The notes beneath the pieces are model-generated. The model was not told the DNA's origin. It ran no database searches and saw only the letters and a list, made by a program, of their open reading frames with translations. From assembly GCA_963741525.1 (NCBI GenBank), contig CAVUIW010000027.1, positions 496,001 to 560,000 on the forward strand: a stretch of 64,000 nt of DNA, in the 5' to 3' direction. This stretch comes from JANNSX01 sp963741525 (lineage in GTDB: Bacteria; Pseudomonadota; Alphaproteobacteria; Rhizobiales; Hyphomicrobiaceae). Positions 8,680 to 17,713 of this stretch are shown piece by piece. Numbering within the stretch: position 1 is the first letter of the stretch; every line of letters begins with the position of its first letter. The position numbers and the translations under genes are program-made.

Positions 8680-9771
8680 TCATGATGTCGAGCCATCAAG
8701 GGGAATGGAGATCACGAACTCTGTTCCAGGCGCATGGGAACGGACGACAATGTTAGCATCTAGCTGATTGACAAAAACATTGACGATACGCATACCAAGT
8801 CCCTTCGTTTTTAGAAGATCTAAATTTGGTGCCAAGCCGGCGCCTTCATCGCGCACGGAAACTGAAAATGTCTCCGTGTTGTCCAGCCAGACTTTGACGA
8901 GAATCTTCCCGCCGACTTGATTTTTGTACGCGTACTTTGCAGCGTTTGTGATCAACTCATTGACGATCAAGGCAATAGCAATAGCCCGATTGGTCGCGAC
9001 AAAAATGCCGCCGACCACATCCGTGACAATGTCACAGTCGGCGACGTTTTCATCCAGGTCTTTGCAGATGGCAACGACATACTGTCCGATATCCATCCGC
9101 TCGATATCGGACTCGAAACTCAGCTGATCATGAAGCTTCCCAATAGCCGCAATTCGATTCGCAGCCGCTCTTAAATTATCCAACAGTTCCGGGCTCGCGC
9201 TGTCGCGACCCTGCAGGCTCAACATGCTCGCTACCATCGACAGGTTATTCTTGACTCTGTGGTTCATTTCCTTGAGCAAGACTTTGTGCCTTTCGAGTGC
9301 GGCAGCGAGTCTCCGGTCGTGTCTCTCGCGCTCAATGGCCATTCCCAAAATATTGGCCGCACCCTGCAGGAATGCCAGGTCGTGTTCGAGAAACTCATCT
9401 TCCGAGCGGCTGTCGACTTCGAGCACGCCATACGGCTTGCCGTCACCTTGAAGGATGACATTCATGGCTCGTCGGATGCCGTGCTGTTTGAGCAAATCCG
9501 ACGTTCGGAAACGCTCTTCGTTTTCAAGGTGGTTCGAAATCACCGGTTTGCCGGTACGCAATGCAAATCCGGCCGGTGAATCGAGATCAGCGCCAACGGT
9601 TGCAATGCCGACCACGCCAACGTCCCATCCCACACCGGCGCGGACGAGTAGCCGATTGCTGGAGGGTATATGCTCCAGAATCTTGCAAAACTCGACACCG
9701 AGGCCCTTTGCGGTCAACCGCGCTGTTTCTTGGAGCAACTGATCAACCGTTGCCCCTTGCAATGCCGTCAC
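8680..9771 (-). CDS. GAF-domain sensor histidine kinase (HisKA_2/HWE-like), 5' end truncated by an IS remnant
   Basis: This is a cytoplasmic signalling kinase with no membrane segment. A GAF domain covers about residues 5-148, the H-box KEMNHRVKNNL has the phospho-acceptor at His171, and the HATPase part has the N-box NELITNAAKYA (Asn271), DEGAGL and GLGMRIV. The readable frame continues upstream of GTG 9771 (LLADLGVTALQG) to about 9803, where transposase sequence begins, so the original start is lost. Base composition is clearly lower in GC than the flanking genes, suggesting acquisition. No response regulator is adjacent. It may still be translated from GTG 9771, but no good ribosome-binding site is seen there. 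Confidence 0.82.
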   Translation of the reverse strand: MTALQGATVDQLLQETARLTAKGLGVEFCKILEHIPSSNRLLVRAGVGWDVGVVGIATVGADLDSPAGFALRTGKPVISNHLENEERFRTSDLLKQHGIRRAMNVILQGDGKPYGVLEVDSRSEDEFLEHDLAFLQGAANILGMAIERERHDRRLAAALERHKVLLKEMNHRVKNNLSMVASMLSLQGRDSASPELLDNLRAAANRIAAIGKLHDQLSFESDIERMDIGQYVVAICKDLDENVADCDIVTDVVGGIFVATNRAIAIALIVNELITNAAKYAYKNQVGGKILVKVWLDNTETFSVSVRDEGAGLAPNLDLLKTKGLGMRIVNVFVNQLDANIVVRSHAPGTEFVISIPLDGSTS

Positions 9772-9799
9772 CCCGAGATCTGCTAGAAGCTCCTGCTGA

Positions 9800-10705
9800 T
9801 GCCCTCAGCGCCCTTGATGGCGGCAGAGGCGCGGGCGGTATCATCGAAGCCCAGCTTGACACGGTGGTTCCAGCGGAACGACAGCTCGTCAAGGTAGCGG
9901 TCGAGATGCTGCTCTGAGATTGCGTGCCACGACGCCGAAGATCGAGCGCTTGACCAGGGCGTGGTAGCTCTCGGCCGTGTTGACGTGAATGAACCCGCCG
10001 AGGCGAACATACTCGTCAGCCGAATGGTTGACCGCGCCGTGGCCGGCGAACTCTTTGCCGACCGAGTGGGCTACGGGCGCATCATCGGTCATGAGGTAGC
10101 TCTTGCGGCTAGCCTTGGTGACCAAGTGCTCGCGGACGTTCTTGGCGGTGACGGCGGGGATGTGGCGGGCGCGGACCTCGCCTTCGCGCTCTACGAGGGT
10201 GACGACGGCGTGCTTCTTCGGGACGCCCTTCGACTTGTGGGCATTCTTGGCTTTGCCGCCTACGTAGGTCTCGTCGGCCTCGACCACCTTGTTATGACCG
10301 CCGAGAGGCTCGCTGCCCTTGGGAGACGTGTCGCGCATGGCCTCTCGGATGCGGTGGCACATGAACCACGCGGTCTTGTAGGTCACGCCGAGGGTGCGGT
10401 GAGCCTGATGAGCACTCATGCCCTTCTTCGAGGAGGCCATAAGCCGGAAGGCCAGCGCCCACTTGTGCAAGGGCACATGCGAACGCTCCATCACCGTGCC
10501 GACGCGGACGGTGAACTTCTCGCGGCAGGTGCCGCAGTGATACCAGCCCGGACCCATGGAGGACCCATGCAGAGGCTTCACAGTGCTCAGACTTATCGCA
10601 GACCGGGCAGACAGCCCCATCGGGCCAGCGCTCGGCCTCGAAAAAGGCGCGGGCCTTGTCTTCATCGTGGAAGATCGGGTTCGTGAGATCGATGCCATGG
10701 CTCAA
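9800..10705 (-). pseudogene. IS1595-family transposase remnant, two frameshifts
   Basis: Three frames together spell an IS1595/ISXO2-like transposase: an N-terminal piece (from a TTG near 10705) with CPVCDKSEHC, a long middle piece with the second zinc-ribbon pair HCGTCREKF, GTVMERSHVPLHKW, KTAWFMCHRIREAM, VVEADETYVGGK and NTAESYHALVKRSIFGV, and a C-terminal piece with ISEQHLDRYLDELSFRWNHR. Frame changes fall near 10560-10600 and near 9920-9930. The homology stops at about 9800 in AIKGAEG, directly against the histidine-kinase frame. No convincing terminal inverted repeats were found. The element cannot make an intact transposase. Confidence 0.85.
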
Positions 10706-11305
10706 GTTCCTATTGCTTGAACCATATGTGGGGCTTTGGTCTCGTTCAGTAAGTATATAAATCCCGAATTCGAACCTGCAACGCACGAATCCCCGTGTCA
10801 GGATTATCGCCGGCCGGATTCGGTTCAACGATTGGAGTGTCGCTGCTGCTGGTGGCGGCCACCGACTTAGTCCTTGGTTCGCGGTTTCTTGGTGCTGTGG
10901 ACGATCGATCTGATGACCGCTGTCACTCGAGCACTTAAGTATCGGATCAGCGGCCCAGCCCAGTGGGAACCAACATTCCGGGGAGGCCCGACCGAAAGGA
11001 ACGACGTATCTCGCTTAACTTAATGGGGTACTCCCCAAATCATCTGGTCCTGAGGCACTGTTTCAGCATGATCGGGCTGCCGATCACTTTCGACCTTTTC
11101 AGATCACAGACTTCCGATACGATAGAAAGAAAGCTGCCGTCGAGCAAGCACTTGAACTACCAATCCGCCACGAACACTCCTGGCGCATAGCGACGACGGA
11201 CCGGGCCCTGATCTCTGCTTGGCCTATACTCCTGACGTGCGAAACGAGACACGCCCCTTGGGCGCGTGACTTGCCCTGACCAGGATTGGACGCTAACCTC
11301 GGGCC
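10706..11305. other. 600-base gap without a recognisable gene
   Basis: The part nearest the transposase is lower in GC than the window average and is probably leftover insertion or islet DNA. I found no convincing coding frame, tRNA or repeat from the other families in this window. A small hairpin (CACGCCCC facing GGGCGCGTG, 11251-11269) lies upstream of thiN. Confidence 0.4.
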
Positions 11306-11938
11306 ATGTCCCGCTTCACCCTCCTCCTCGGCGGCACGCTTGTGCCGACCAGCCGCCTTCGCCGCCAGATCGCCAGCGCGCGCGTCATCGCGGCCGATGG
11401 CGGCATGCGGCATGCGGAGGTGTTGGGGCTCGCGCCGGAGCTATGGGTCGGCGATTTCGACTCGACGCCTGCGGATTTGCGCGCGCGCCATGCGGACGTC
11501 ACGATCGAGCGCCACCGGCCCGACAAGGACAAGACCGATGGCGACATCGCGGCCGACGCGGCGATCGCCCGTGGCGCCCGCGAAATCGTCATGGTGGGGG
11601 GCTTGGGCGGTCAGGCGGATCACATGCTCGGCAATTTCGCGCTGGCGCTGCGGCTGGCACAGGACGGCATCGCGACGTTCCTCACCAGCGGCGACGAGGA
11701 GGCGCACCCCCTGCTGCCCGGCACGACGCGGCTCGATCTGCCGGAGGGAACGCGTCTCAGCATCATCGCATTGGCCTCCATCCGGGACTTGACCATCGAG
11801 GGCGTGCGCTGGCCGTTGACGAACCGCGAAGTGCCGCTCGGCTCGACGCTCACCCTTTCCAACGTCGTCCACGGCCCCGTCGCCATCCGCTTCACGACCG
11901 GCTACGCTATGGCGCTCGCCTACCCACCCCTCGATTGA
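11306..11938 (+). CDS. thiN: Thiamine diphosphokinase
   Basis: This enzyme transfers pyrophosphate from ATP to thiamine, making TPP (EC 2.7.6.2). It is 210 residues, the usual length of the bacterial enzyme. Motifs include IAADGGMRHA, VGDFDS (metal-binding acidic loop, about residues 48-53), DKDKTDGDIA (about 73-82) and GGLGGQADHML. It lies 3 kb from the thiBPQ operon, with the kinase/IS islet between, so uptake and activation of thiamine were probably neighbours before the insertion. It is followed after 6 bases by the eutB-like gene. Confidence 0.92.
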   Translation: MSRFTLLLGGTLVPTSRLRRQIASARVIAADGGMRHAEVLGLAPELWVGDFDSTPADLRARHADVTIERHRPDKDKTDGDIAADAAIARGAREIVMVGGLGGQADHMLGNFALALRLAQDGIATFLTSGDEEAHPLLPGTTRLDLPEGTRLSIIALASIRDLTIEGVRWPLTNREVPLGSTLTLSNVVHGPVAIRFTTGYAMALAYPPLD

Positions 11939-11944
11939 AAATCC

Positions 11945-12947
11945 ATGACCCTGTTCCCGACGCTCGCCGACGTGCTCGCCGCGAAAAACGCCATCCGCGG
12001 CATCGCCATCGAGACGCCGCTGATCCCCTCGACTGCGCTCTCGGCCAAGGCCGGCGCCGAGGTGCTGCTGAAGCTCGAGACCATGCAGCCGGTCGGCGCC
12101 TTCAAGATAAGGGGCGCGGCGAACGCCATGGCGAACCTGTCGCCCGAAGCCCGGAAGCGCGGCGTCGCCTGCTGCTCGACTGGAAACCACGGCCGGGGCG
12201 TCGCCTATGCCGCGAAGCACCATGGCGTCCGCGCCATCGTCTGCCTGTCGAAGCTCGTGCCCCACGTGAAAGTCGATGCCATCAAGGCGCTCGGTGCCGA
12301 GGTGCGCCGGATCGGCGAGAGCCAGGACGAGGCGCAGCTTGAGGTCGACCGGCTGGTGGCCAGCGAAGGCATGACGGACCTGCATCCGTTCGATCACCCC
12401 GACGTCATCGCCGGCCAGGGCACCATCGGCCTCGAGATCCTGAGCGCGCGCCCCGACATCGAGACCATTGTCGTGCCGCTGTCCGGCGGCGGCCTGTTCG
12501 CCGGGATCGCGCTTGCCGCCAAGGCTATCAAGCCAGCGATCCGCATGATCGGCGTCAGCATGGATCGCGGCGCGGCGATGATCGAAAGTCTGCAAGCCGG
12601 CAAACCGGTCGACGTGATCGAGCTGCCGACGCTGGCGGACAGTCTCGGCGGCGGCATCGGCCTCGCCAACCGCTGGACATTCGAGCTCTGCAAGCGGCTT
12701 GCCGATCAGACGGTGATGCTGTCGGAGGAGGAAATCTATCGCGGCATGCGCGCGCTTTTCATGGAAGACCGCCTCGTCACCGAAGGCGGCGGCTCGGTCG
12801 GGGCGGCGGCGCTCGTCGCCGGCAAGCTCGTCACTGCAAGGCCCGACCGCCCTCGTCGTCAGCGGACGCAATGTCGATATGTCGAAATTCCTCTCGATTG
12901 CGAGCGGCAAGCCGGTCACAATCGGGGACATGAAGGTTGAGGGGTGA
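11945..12947 (+). CDS. Threonine dehydratase-family PLP lyase, EutB-like, frameshifted near the C-terminus
   Basis: This fold-type II PLP enzyme has the lysine in GAFKIRGAANA (Lys54), the phosphate-binding CSTGNHGRG, and the glycine loop PLSGGGLFAGIA. It resembles the hydroxyectoine-utilisation dehydratase EutB more than biosynthetic IlvA because it lacks the C-terminal ACT regulatory domains. The continuous frame ends at 12940 with a non-homologous tail. Removing one base near 12835 restores GPTALVVSGRNVDM and a stop at 12945-12947, giving 333 residues. No EutC or ectoine genes are nearby, so the substrate (threonine, serine, hydroxy-aspartate or diaminobutyrate type) is uncertain. Confidence 0.8.
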
Positions 12948-12965
12948 GACAACTCTTGCCGCACA

Positions 12966-13128
12966 TGTTTCTTCCTTCCCCCCGTGAGGGGGAAGGCCAA
13001 GCGCCTTGGACTTAGATGCAAAGCAGCTAAGTCCTTAAGCGCTTGGGATGGGGGGATGACGCGGACTCCGAGTCCGGGAAAGTACCCCCACCCCGCCCTC
13101 CCCCTCAAGGGGGGAGGGGGAAAAAACA
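12966..13128. repeat. Dispersed repeat, copy 1 (about 160 bases)
   Basis: The element runs from TTCCTTCCCCCCGTGAGGGG through CCAAGCGCCTTGGACTTAGATG and AGCAGCTAAGTCC to a G-rich end. A reverse-complement copy with high identity lies at 37935-38095. It contains nested palindromes (CTTCCCCC/GGGGGAAG; GGACTTAG/CTAAGTCC; CCAAGCGC/GCGCTTGG). It separates the eutB-like gene from the aminotransferase. Confidence 0.85.
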
Positions 13129-13158
13129 TCGATCGTCCTCGTGTTTGGAGTTCCACCC

Positions 13159-14535
13159 ATGCTCACCAATGACCAGCTCGACCGCTGGGACCGCGATCAC
13201 TTCTTCCATCCGTCCACGCATCTGGCGCAGTTCGCCAAGGGCGAGGTGTCAGGGCGTATCATCAAGGAAGCGTCCGGCTGCTATGTCACCGATCGCGACG
13301 GCAACAAGTTCCTCGATGGCTTCGGCGGGCTTTATTGCGTCAACATCGGGTATGGGCGGACAGAGGTGGCGGAAGCCATCGCCAAACAGGCGCACGAGCT
13401 CGCCTATGCGCACGCCTATGGCGGTCAGGGCACGGAAGTCTCGATCACGCTCGCGCACATGGTCGCCGAGCGTATGCCCAAGGGCCTCAATCACACCTAT
13501 TTTGGCCTCGGCGGCTCGGACGCCAACGAGACCAACGTCAAGATCGCCTGGTACTATCACAACGCCCTCGGCCGGCCGGCACGCAAGAAGATCATCTCCC
13601 GCAAGCGCGCCTTCCACGGCTCCGGCATCACCTCTGCCTCGTTGACGGGCCTCCCCTACTTCCACAACCAGTTCAACCTGCCCGTGCCCGGCATCCTCCA
13701 TACCGAGATGCCCTACTATTTCCGCCGCCCCGACGATGCGATGTCGGAAGCCGATCTGACAGCGCACTGCGTCAAGGAACTCGAAGCGATGATCGAGCGC
13801 GAGGGCGCCGACACTATCGCGGCCTTCATCGGCGAGCCGGTGCTCGGCACCGGCGGCATCGTGCCGCCGACCGCGGGCTACTGGCTGGCGATCCAGGCCG
13901 TACTCAAGAAGCACGACATCCTTTTGATCGTGGATGAGGTCGTCACCGGCTTCGGCCGCACGGGTCAGATGATGGGGTCCATGCTGTACGGCATCGAGCC
14001 CGATCTCGTCACCATCGCCAAGGGGTTGACCTCGGCCTATGCGCCACTCTCGGGCTCGGTCGTCTCCGATCGCGTCTGGGCGGTGCTCGAGGAAGGCACG
14101 AACAAGTTCGGCCCCTTCGGCCACGGATTCACCTATTCCGCGCATCCGATCGGCGCGGCGGCTGGCGTCGCAAACCTGCTGCTCGTCGACAAGATGGGCT
14201 TGGTCGAGAACGCGGCGAAGGTCGGCGCGTACTTCACCGAGAAGCTGCGCAAGACCTGCGGCTCGTTGCCTATCGTCGGCGAGGTCCGTGGCGTCGGCAT
14301 GCTGTCGGCGGTGGAGCTGGCGAAAGATCCCAAGAGCCGCACCCTGTTCGATCCGGCGCTGAAGATCGGCGTGAAGGTCGCGGGCGCGCTCCTCAAGCGC
14401 GGCGTCATCGGCCGCGCCATGCCCGAAAGCGATATCATCGGTTTGGCGCCGCCGCTGTGCCTGACGAAAGCGGAGGCAGATACCATCGCCGAGCGGCTGG
14501 CGGAGGCGATCGAGGAGGTGGGGAAGGGAGTGTAG
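13159..14535 (+). CDS. Class III (omega) aminotransferase
   Basis: This PLP-dependent aminotransferase has 458 residues and resembles omega-amino-acid--pyruvate enzymes. The PLP contacts are visible: GGSDANETN (phosphate-binding), the Asp in LLIVDEVVTGFGRTG (Asp259) and the Schiff-base lysine in LVTIAKGLTSAYAP (Lys288). Start ATG 13159 (MLTNDQLDRWDRDHFFHP) fits the subgroup, which begins with a conserved WDRDHxFHP segment. The amino donor cannot be read; beta-alanine, putrescine-type diamines or taurine are possible. A dispersed repeat sits directly upstream. A second, related enzyme is encoded at 28593-30008. Confidence 0.88.
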   Translation: MLTNDQLDRWDRDHFFHPSTHLAQFAKGEVSGRIIKEASGCYVTDRDGNKFLDGFGGLYCVNIGYGRTEVAEAIAKQAHELAYAHAYGGQGTEVSITLAHMVAERMPKGLNHTYFGLGGSDANETNVKIAWYYHNALGRPARKKIISRKRAFHGSGITSASLTGLPYFHNQFNLPVPGILHTEMPYYFRRPDDAMSEADLTAHCVKELEAMIEREGADTIAAFIGEPVLGTGGIVPPTAGYWLAIQAVLKKHDILLIVDEVVTGFGRTGQMMGSMLYGIEPDLVTIAKGLTSAYAPLSGSVVSDRVWAVLEEGTNKFGPFGHGFTYSAHPIGAAAGVANLLLVDKMGLVENAAKVGAYFTEKLRKTCGSLPIVGEVRGVGMLSAVELAKDPKSRTLFDPALKIGVKVAGALLKRGVIGRAMPESDIIGLAPPLCLTKAEADTIAERLAEAIEEVGKGV

Positions 14536-14820
14536 GGAGCGGCGACGGGCAGTGGCGGAGGCCGGCCTGGTCAGAGAGCAGTCACTGGAAGAATGAGGAT
14601 CGTGCCCTATTTCGACCGTCAGTCGATGAGTTGCGCAGGTGCAACGATCGGTGTGGCACGCGCAGGAATTCCAGGCAGTCTGCCGGTACCTATCGGCGGC
14701 CAGTCAGGGCCGATTGCCCTCTCCCACCGAGTTCAGTATTGCCTGGCGACGACCACGAGGGCTAAGGTGTCGCCAGAACTCGTGTTCGCACGAGGCATAT
14801 CGAACAAGAGGTGGCTCAAC

Positions 14821-15636
14821 ATGATGCTCTCTGAGGTCATCGACACGGAGCGCTATCCGTTGCTCGACAGGGACGATGCGCGACGGGCCGCACTCGTCGC
14901 AGGCTTGTCAGCCGATCTCCGCAAAAATCAGTATTGCAGCCTGCCCTCATTCATTCGGCAAAAAGCCCGCGAGCAGGCTGTCGCCGATGCCAAAGCCGTG
15001 CTCCCGGAGGCCAATCACAACAACGCCGAGCGCAATTGCTACCTGCACCGCCAGCGCGATCCGGCGCTCCCCGCCGATCATCCCCGCAACATGATGTTCA
15101 AGTCGAGCACGCGGATGATCGCTTATGACCAGATTCCCGCAGCCTCGCCGATCCGCACGCTCTATCATGCGGACGCGTTCCGGAGCTTCATCGCGGATGT
15201 CGTCGGTGCGCCCAAGCTCTTCGATAGCGCCGATCTTTATCAGCCGGTCAATCTGCTCTGCTATCAGCCGGGCGACCAGTCGGCTTGGCATTTCGATTCG
15301 GAAAATGCCTTCACGATGACGCTGATGCTGCAGGCCTCCGAAAGCGGTGGCGACTTCCAGATGGCGCCCGACACGCGCAGCGACGATGATCAGCGCTACA
15401 GCCATGTCGGTGCGGTGTTGCGCGGCGAACGGCCCACGGACATCGTCGACGTCGCTCGCGAGACCGCGGCGCTGTGCATATTCCGCGGCTGCAATTCGCT
15501 GCATCGCGTCACTCCGGTGACGGGGGAGAGCATGCGGATCATGGCGGTGTTCGTCTATGAGGCAAAGCCGGGCGTCGTCGGCGATCCCAAGGTCAACGCG
15601 ACGATCTACGGACCGCGGATTGCAGCCAGGGTCTGA
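14821..15636 (+). CDS. 2-Oxoglutarate/Fe(II)-dependent oxygenase-like protein
   Basis: The product is a 271-residue double-stranded beta-helix protein. The iron triad is visible as HFD (His157, Asp159) in QSAWHFDSENAF and a distal His228 in SLHRVTPV, with Arg239 in MRIMAVF as the likely 2-oxoglutarate ligand. An upstream in-frame extension from 14593 looks non-coding, and I start at ATG 14821, with an AAGAGG about eight bases upstream. The family includes free amino acid hydroxylases and halogenases, but nothing here decides the substrate. It stands alone, 285 bases after the aminotransferase on the same strand. No gene is seen in 14536-14820 or in 15637-15935. Confidence 0.78.
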   Translation: MMLSEVIDTERYPLLDRDDARRAALVAGLSADLRKNQYCSLPSFIRQKAREQAVADAKAVLPEANHNNAERNCYLHRQRDPALPADHPRNMMFKSSTRMIAYDQIPAASPIRTLYHADAFRSFIADVVGAPKLFDSADLYQPVNLLCYQPGDQSAWHFDSENAFTMTLMLQASESGGDFQMAPDTRSDDDQRYSHVGAVLRGERPTDIVDVARETAALCIFRGCNSLHRVTPVTGESMRIMAVFVYEAKPGVVGDPKVNATIYGPRIAARV

Positions 15637-15935
15637 GGGCTGCGCATTGATTTGATGGAGCACGGGGCCAATCGCAGGAGTTTCTGCGCGGGACAAGTAG
15701 GCAGCCAAGGCGAGGCTCGACCCATGTCGTCGGCCGACACCTCGGTCGTCGTTTGGACCCACCCGAAAGCCGACCGTCTCTCTCAACAGATTGCGTGTCG
15801 TGTAAACCGTTACCTCTGCGCAACAGAGATTTGATCCGATAGCCAATCAACGAGCACTGAAACCTTCCGCTCCTGGCCCATTGCGCCGGAAGCTGCGATG
15901 CCAAAGTCCGCTTTCCCCCGAGCAACCACCACCCC

Positions 15936-16826
15936 TCACTCACACCTCTCCGGCACGTTCGCCTGAAACTCGCCGCTATAATTTCCCGGCGGCGAATAGT
16001 TGCAGACGAGCAGGTCCTGGCCCCCGCAGGTCGCCACGCCGCAGCCGAGCTCGGTCGAGGAGCGCCAGATCACTTGCGTGAAATGGCCGGTGCCGGAGGT
16101 GAAACGTCCCGCAGCGAAGTCGTATTGCCCGATCTCGTCGTACCAGCTCTGGATCTGAGCGTCCGGCGGAAAGGCGCCCGACGTGCCCATGGCCAAGTTC
16201 TCGCCGAGCCCGTTGCTGGAGTGGCGGAAGTCGCAGGCGTTCGCCCATTGCTGGGCGGTGGCGGCGAGCCCAGCGCTCCAGGCGAGCGGCGGCACGCAGT
16301 GCTTCGCACGCAATTGATTGTGCTTGTCGAGGGTCACTTGAGCGAGATCGCCGCCCTGGCTTGCGGAGCTTTCGGCCGTGCCAGCCTCGGGCTGAGCTTC
16401 GCCCTCGGCCGTTCCGGGCTCGGTCGATTGCCCGCTCCCGCCAGCGGCCCCGATCGGCAGCACTACCGCCGTCCGGTCGCCCGAGGCCATGACGACGCCG
16501 AGGCAGTTCTGCTGTCCATCGAACACGGAGAAGTAGTGACCGGCGAAGGTCTGCATCTGGCCGGACGACCCCGGGGCGACGGTCAGCATCGGGAATTGTC
16601 CGCCCTGGCCGTCGTTCTCGCGTCCGCTCCCATCAATCCAGTAGACATGATACTCGGATGCACCGGCATTCTCGAAGGTGAGGGTGAGCGCCTCCGAGCT
16701 GTTCGCGGAGACGACCTGGCCGCGCAGCTCACAGCCCGGTCCTGGCTCTGCGAAAGCTGATCCTCCAGCCGTCACTTGCACCGCCGCCAGCACCACCGGC
16801 AGCGTCAGCACTCTGATCCATCGCAT
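15936..16826 (-). CDS. Secreted protein with VHL-beta-like domain fused to a CAP/SCP domain
   Basis: The product is a 296-residue exported protein. A signal peptide covers about residues 1-26 (ending GSAFA). Residues about 45-115 resemble the von Hippel-Lindau beta domain: LTFENAG, YWIDGSG, LTVAPGSSGQMQTFAGHYFSV. A low-complexity linker rich in Ser, Glu and Gly follows (about 125-160), then a CAP (PR-1/SCP) domain with HNQLRAKH, FRHSS, GEN, the CAP1 signature GHFTQVIWRSS and CAP2 VCNYSPPGNYSG. The CAP tetrad (two His, two Glu) appears complete. Eight cysteines in the mature part suggest disulfides. The function is unknown; CAP proteins in bacteria are secreted and often lipid- or wall-associated. 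The VHL-like call is by pattern only. Confidence 0.82.
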   Translation of the reverse strand: MRWIRVLTLPVVLAAVQVTAGGSAFAEPGPGCELRGQVVSANSSEALTLTFENAGASEYHVYWIDGSGRENDGQGGQFPMLTVAPGSSGQMQTFAGHYFSVFDGQQNCLGVVMASGDRTAVVLPIGAAGGSGQSTEPGTAEGEAQPEAGTAESSASQGGDLAQVTLDKHNQLRAKHCVPPLAWSAGLAATAQQWANACDFRHSSNGLGENLAMGTSGAFPPDAQIQSWYDEIGQYDFAAGRFTSGTGHFTQVIWRSSTELGCGVATCGGQDLLVCNYSPPGNYSGEFQANVPERCE

Positions 16827-16956
16827 GGGAATGACTCACCAGTTGGAAGGAATACGCGCAGCTCGTCGCGGCACAGGCAGCCTGTGCAGCGTTGGAGCAT
16901 GCTGCGATTAAGTGAGCATCGGTTAATCGCGAAAGCATGCGACCAAGCAAGAACCT

Positions 16957-16995
16957 AGAGCGGGCTGCCGCACCCGATTGACCGCAGCCCGCTCT
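16957..16995. repeat. Palindrome with AGAGCGGGCTGC arms
   Basis: The arms AGAGCGGGCTGC (16957-16968) and GCAGCCCGCTCT (16984-16995) form a perfect 12-base inverted repeat with a 15-base loop and CTAGAG-type border. It lies downstream of the small secreted-protein gene on the minus strand and could also stop transcription, though no U-tract follows. Confidence 0.75.
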
Positions 16996-17119
16996 GGGCC
17001 GCACGTCGCGATCCTACACGACGGACACGCGACCGAACAGAGCGCAACACGCCGGTTGCCCTTGCCGCACTCCAGCATTCTTAGATCGACCAAACGCTAT
17101 CGAAGCCGCCGCGAAGCCG

Positions 17120-17482
17120 TCACGGCTGCGGCGTCAGATGCTCCTCGCCGACGCCTTCCTGGCCCGCGATCGACCAGGTGCCGTCGAGCCCGCCCTCGGC
17201 ATTGATCCGGTAGATCACCAAGCCGATCGACTCGCCGAGCGTATAGGCCGCGCTCACCACCTCGTCCTGGCGCATGCAGAAGGCCTGGCTCGCCTGGCCG
17301 TCGCCGATGGTCCAGGTGATGCCGCAGGCGCCGCCCGCAGTGCCGCCGATGGTGGCGACGCCGTTGTACTCGCTGCCATCCGGATTCTTGCCCGTCACCG
17401 TGTAGGTGCCGGCGATATCTTGCGCGGCGGCTGCCGTGAAGCTTCCGGCGAGCAGCGCAACTGCCAACGATAAGGCCCGCAA
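17120..17482 (-). CDS. Small secreted protein of unknown function
   Basis: A signal peptide (LRALSLAVALLAGSFTAAAA) is followed by DIAGTYTVTGKNPDGSEYNG and a beta-rich region with two cysteines. Total length is about 120 residues from ATG 17482. I choose this start because AGGGGAG lies nine bases upstream; a second in-frame ATG at 17491 directly abuts that site and is less likely. The body looks like a small beta-barrel or lipocalin-like domain similar to conserved rhizobial exported proteins, but I do not recognise a named family. It stands alone between the CAP gene and rlmE. Confidence 0.68.
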   Translation of the reverse strand: MRALSLAVALLAGSFTAAAAQDIAGTYTVTGKNPDGSEYNGVATIGGTAGGACGITWTIGDGQASQAFCMRQDEVVSAAYTLGESIGLVIYRINAEGGLDGTWSIAGQEGVGEEHLTPQP

Positions 17483-17713
17483 CATTGCATCCATCTCCCC
17501 TGTTGTCGCCCATGTGATCATGGACGCCCAATAGCCAGTAAGGTGGAGAAGGCCAAGCCGGTCAACGATGCGCCGCCGAGTTCTGCACAAGGGCCGACGT
17601 GCACCAAAGCAAATACGGACGGAACTGTTGCACATTCGCTCACGCTCGGCCCCGCCGCGCCGCAAGGCTCACTGTCTGGATCGGACCGCCACGATAGGTG
17701 GATGGGAATTCAC

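Noticed and set aside
10548..10570. 11-base tandem duplication (GGACCCATGGA) as the cause of the first transposase frameshift
   Set aside because: Removing one copy does not lead from the N-terminal frame to the frame that carries the rest of the protein, so it cannot be the sole cause.
10757..10800. Possible tRNA fragment (GGTTCGAATTC-like T-arm) near the IS1595 remnant
   Set aside because: The flanking stems do not pair and no anticodon arm or acceptor stem can be drawn.
14593..14820. N-terminal extension of the 2OG-oxygenase from ATG 14593
   Set aside because: The 76 extra residues show no conserved character, and ATG 14821 has an upstream AAGAGG and fits the domain start.
16957..16995. 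Rho-independent terminator of the small secreted-protein gene
   Set aside because: The stem is strong, but no U-tract follows on the minus strand; I list it as a palindromic repeat instead.
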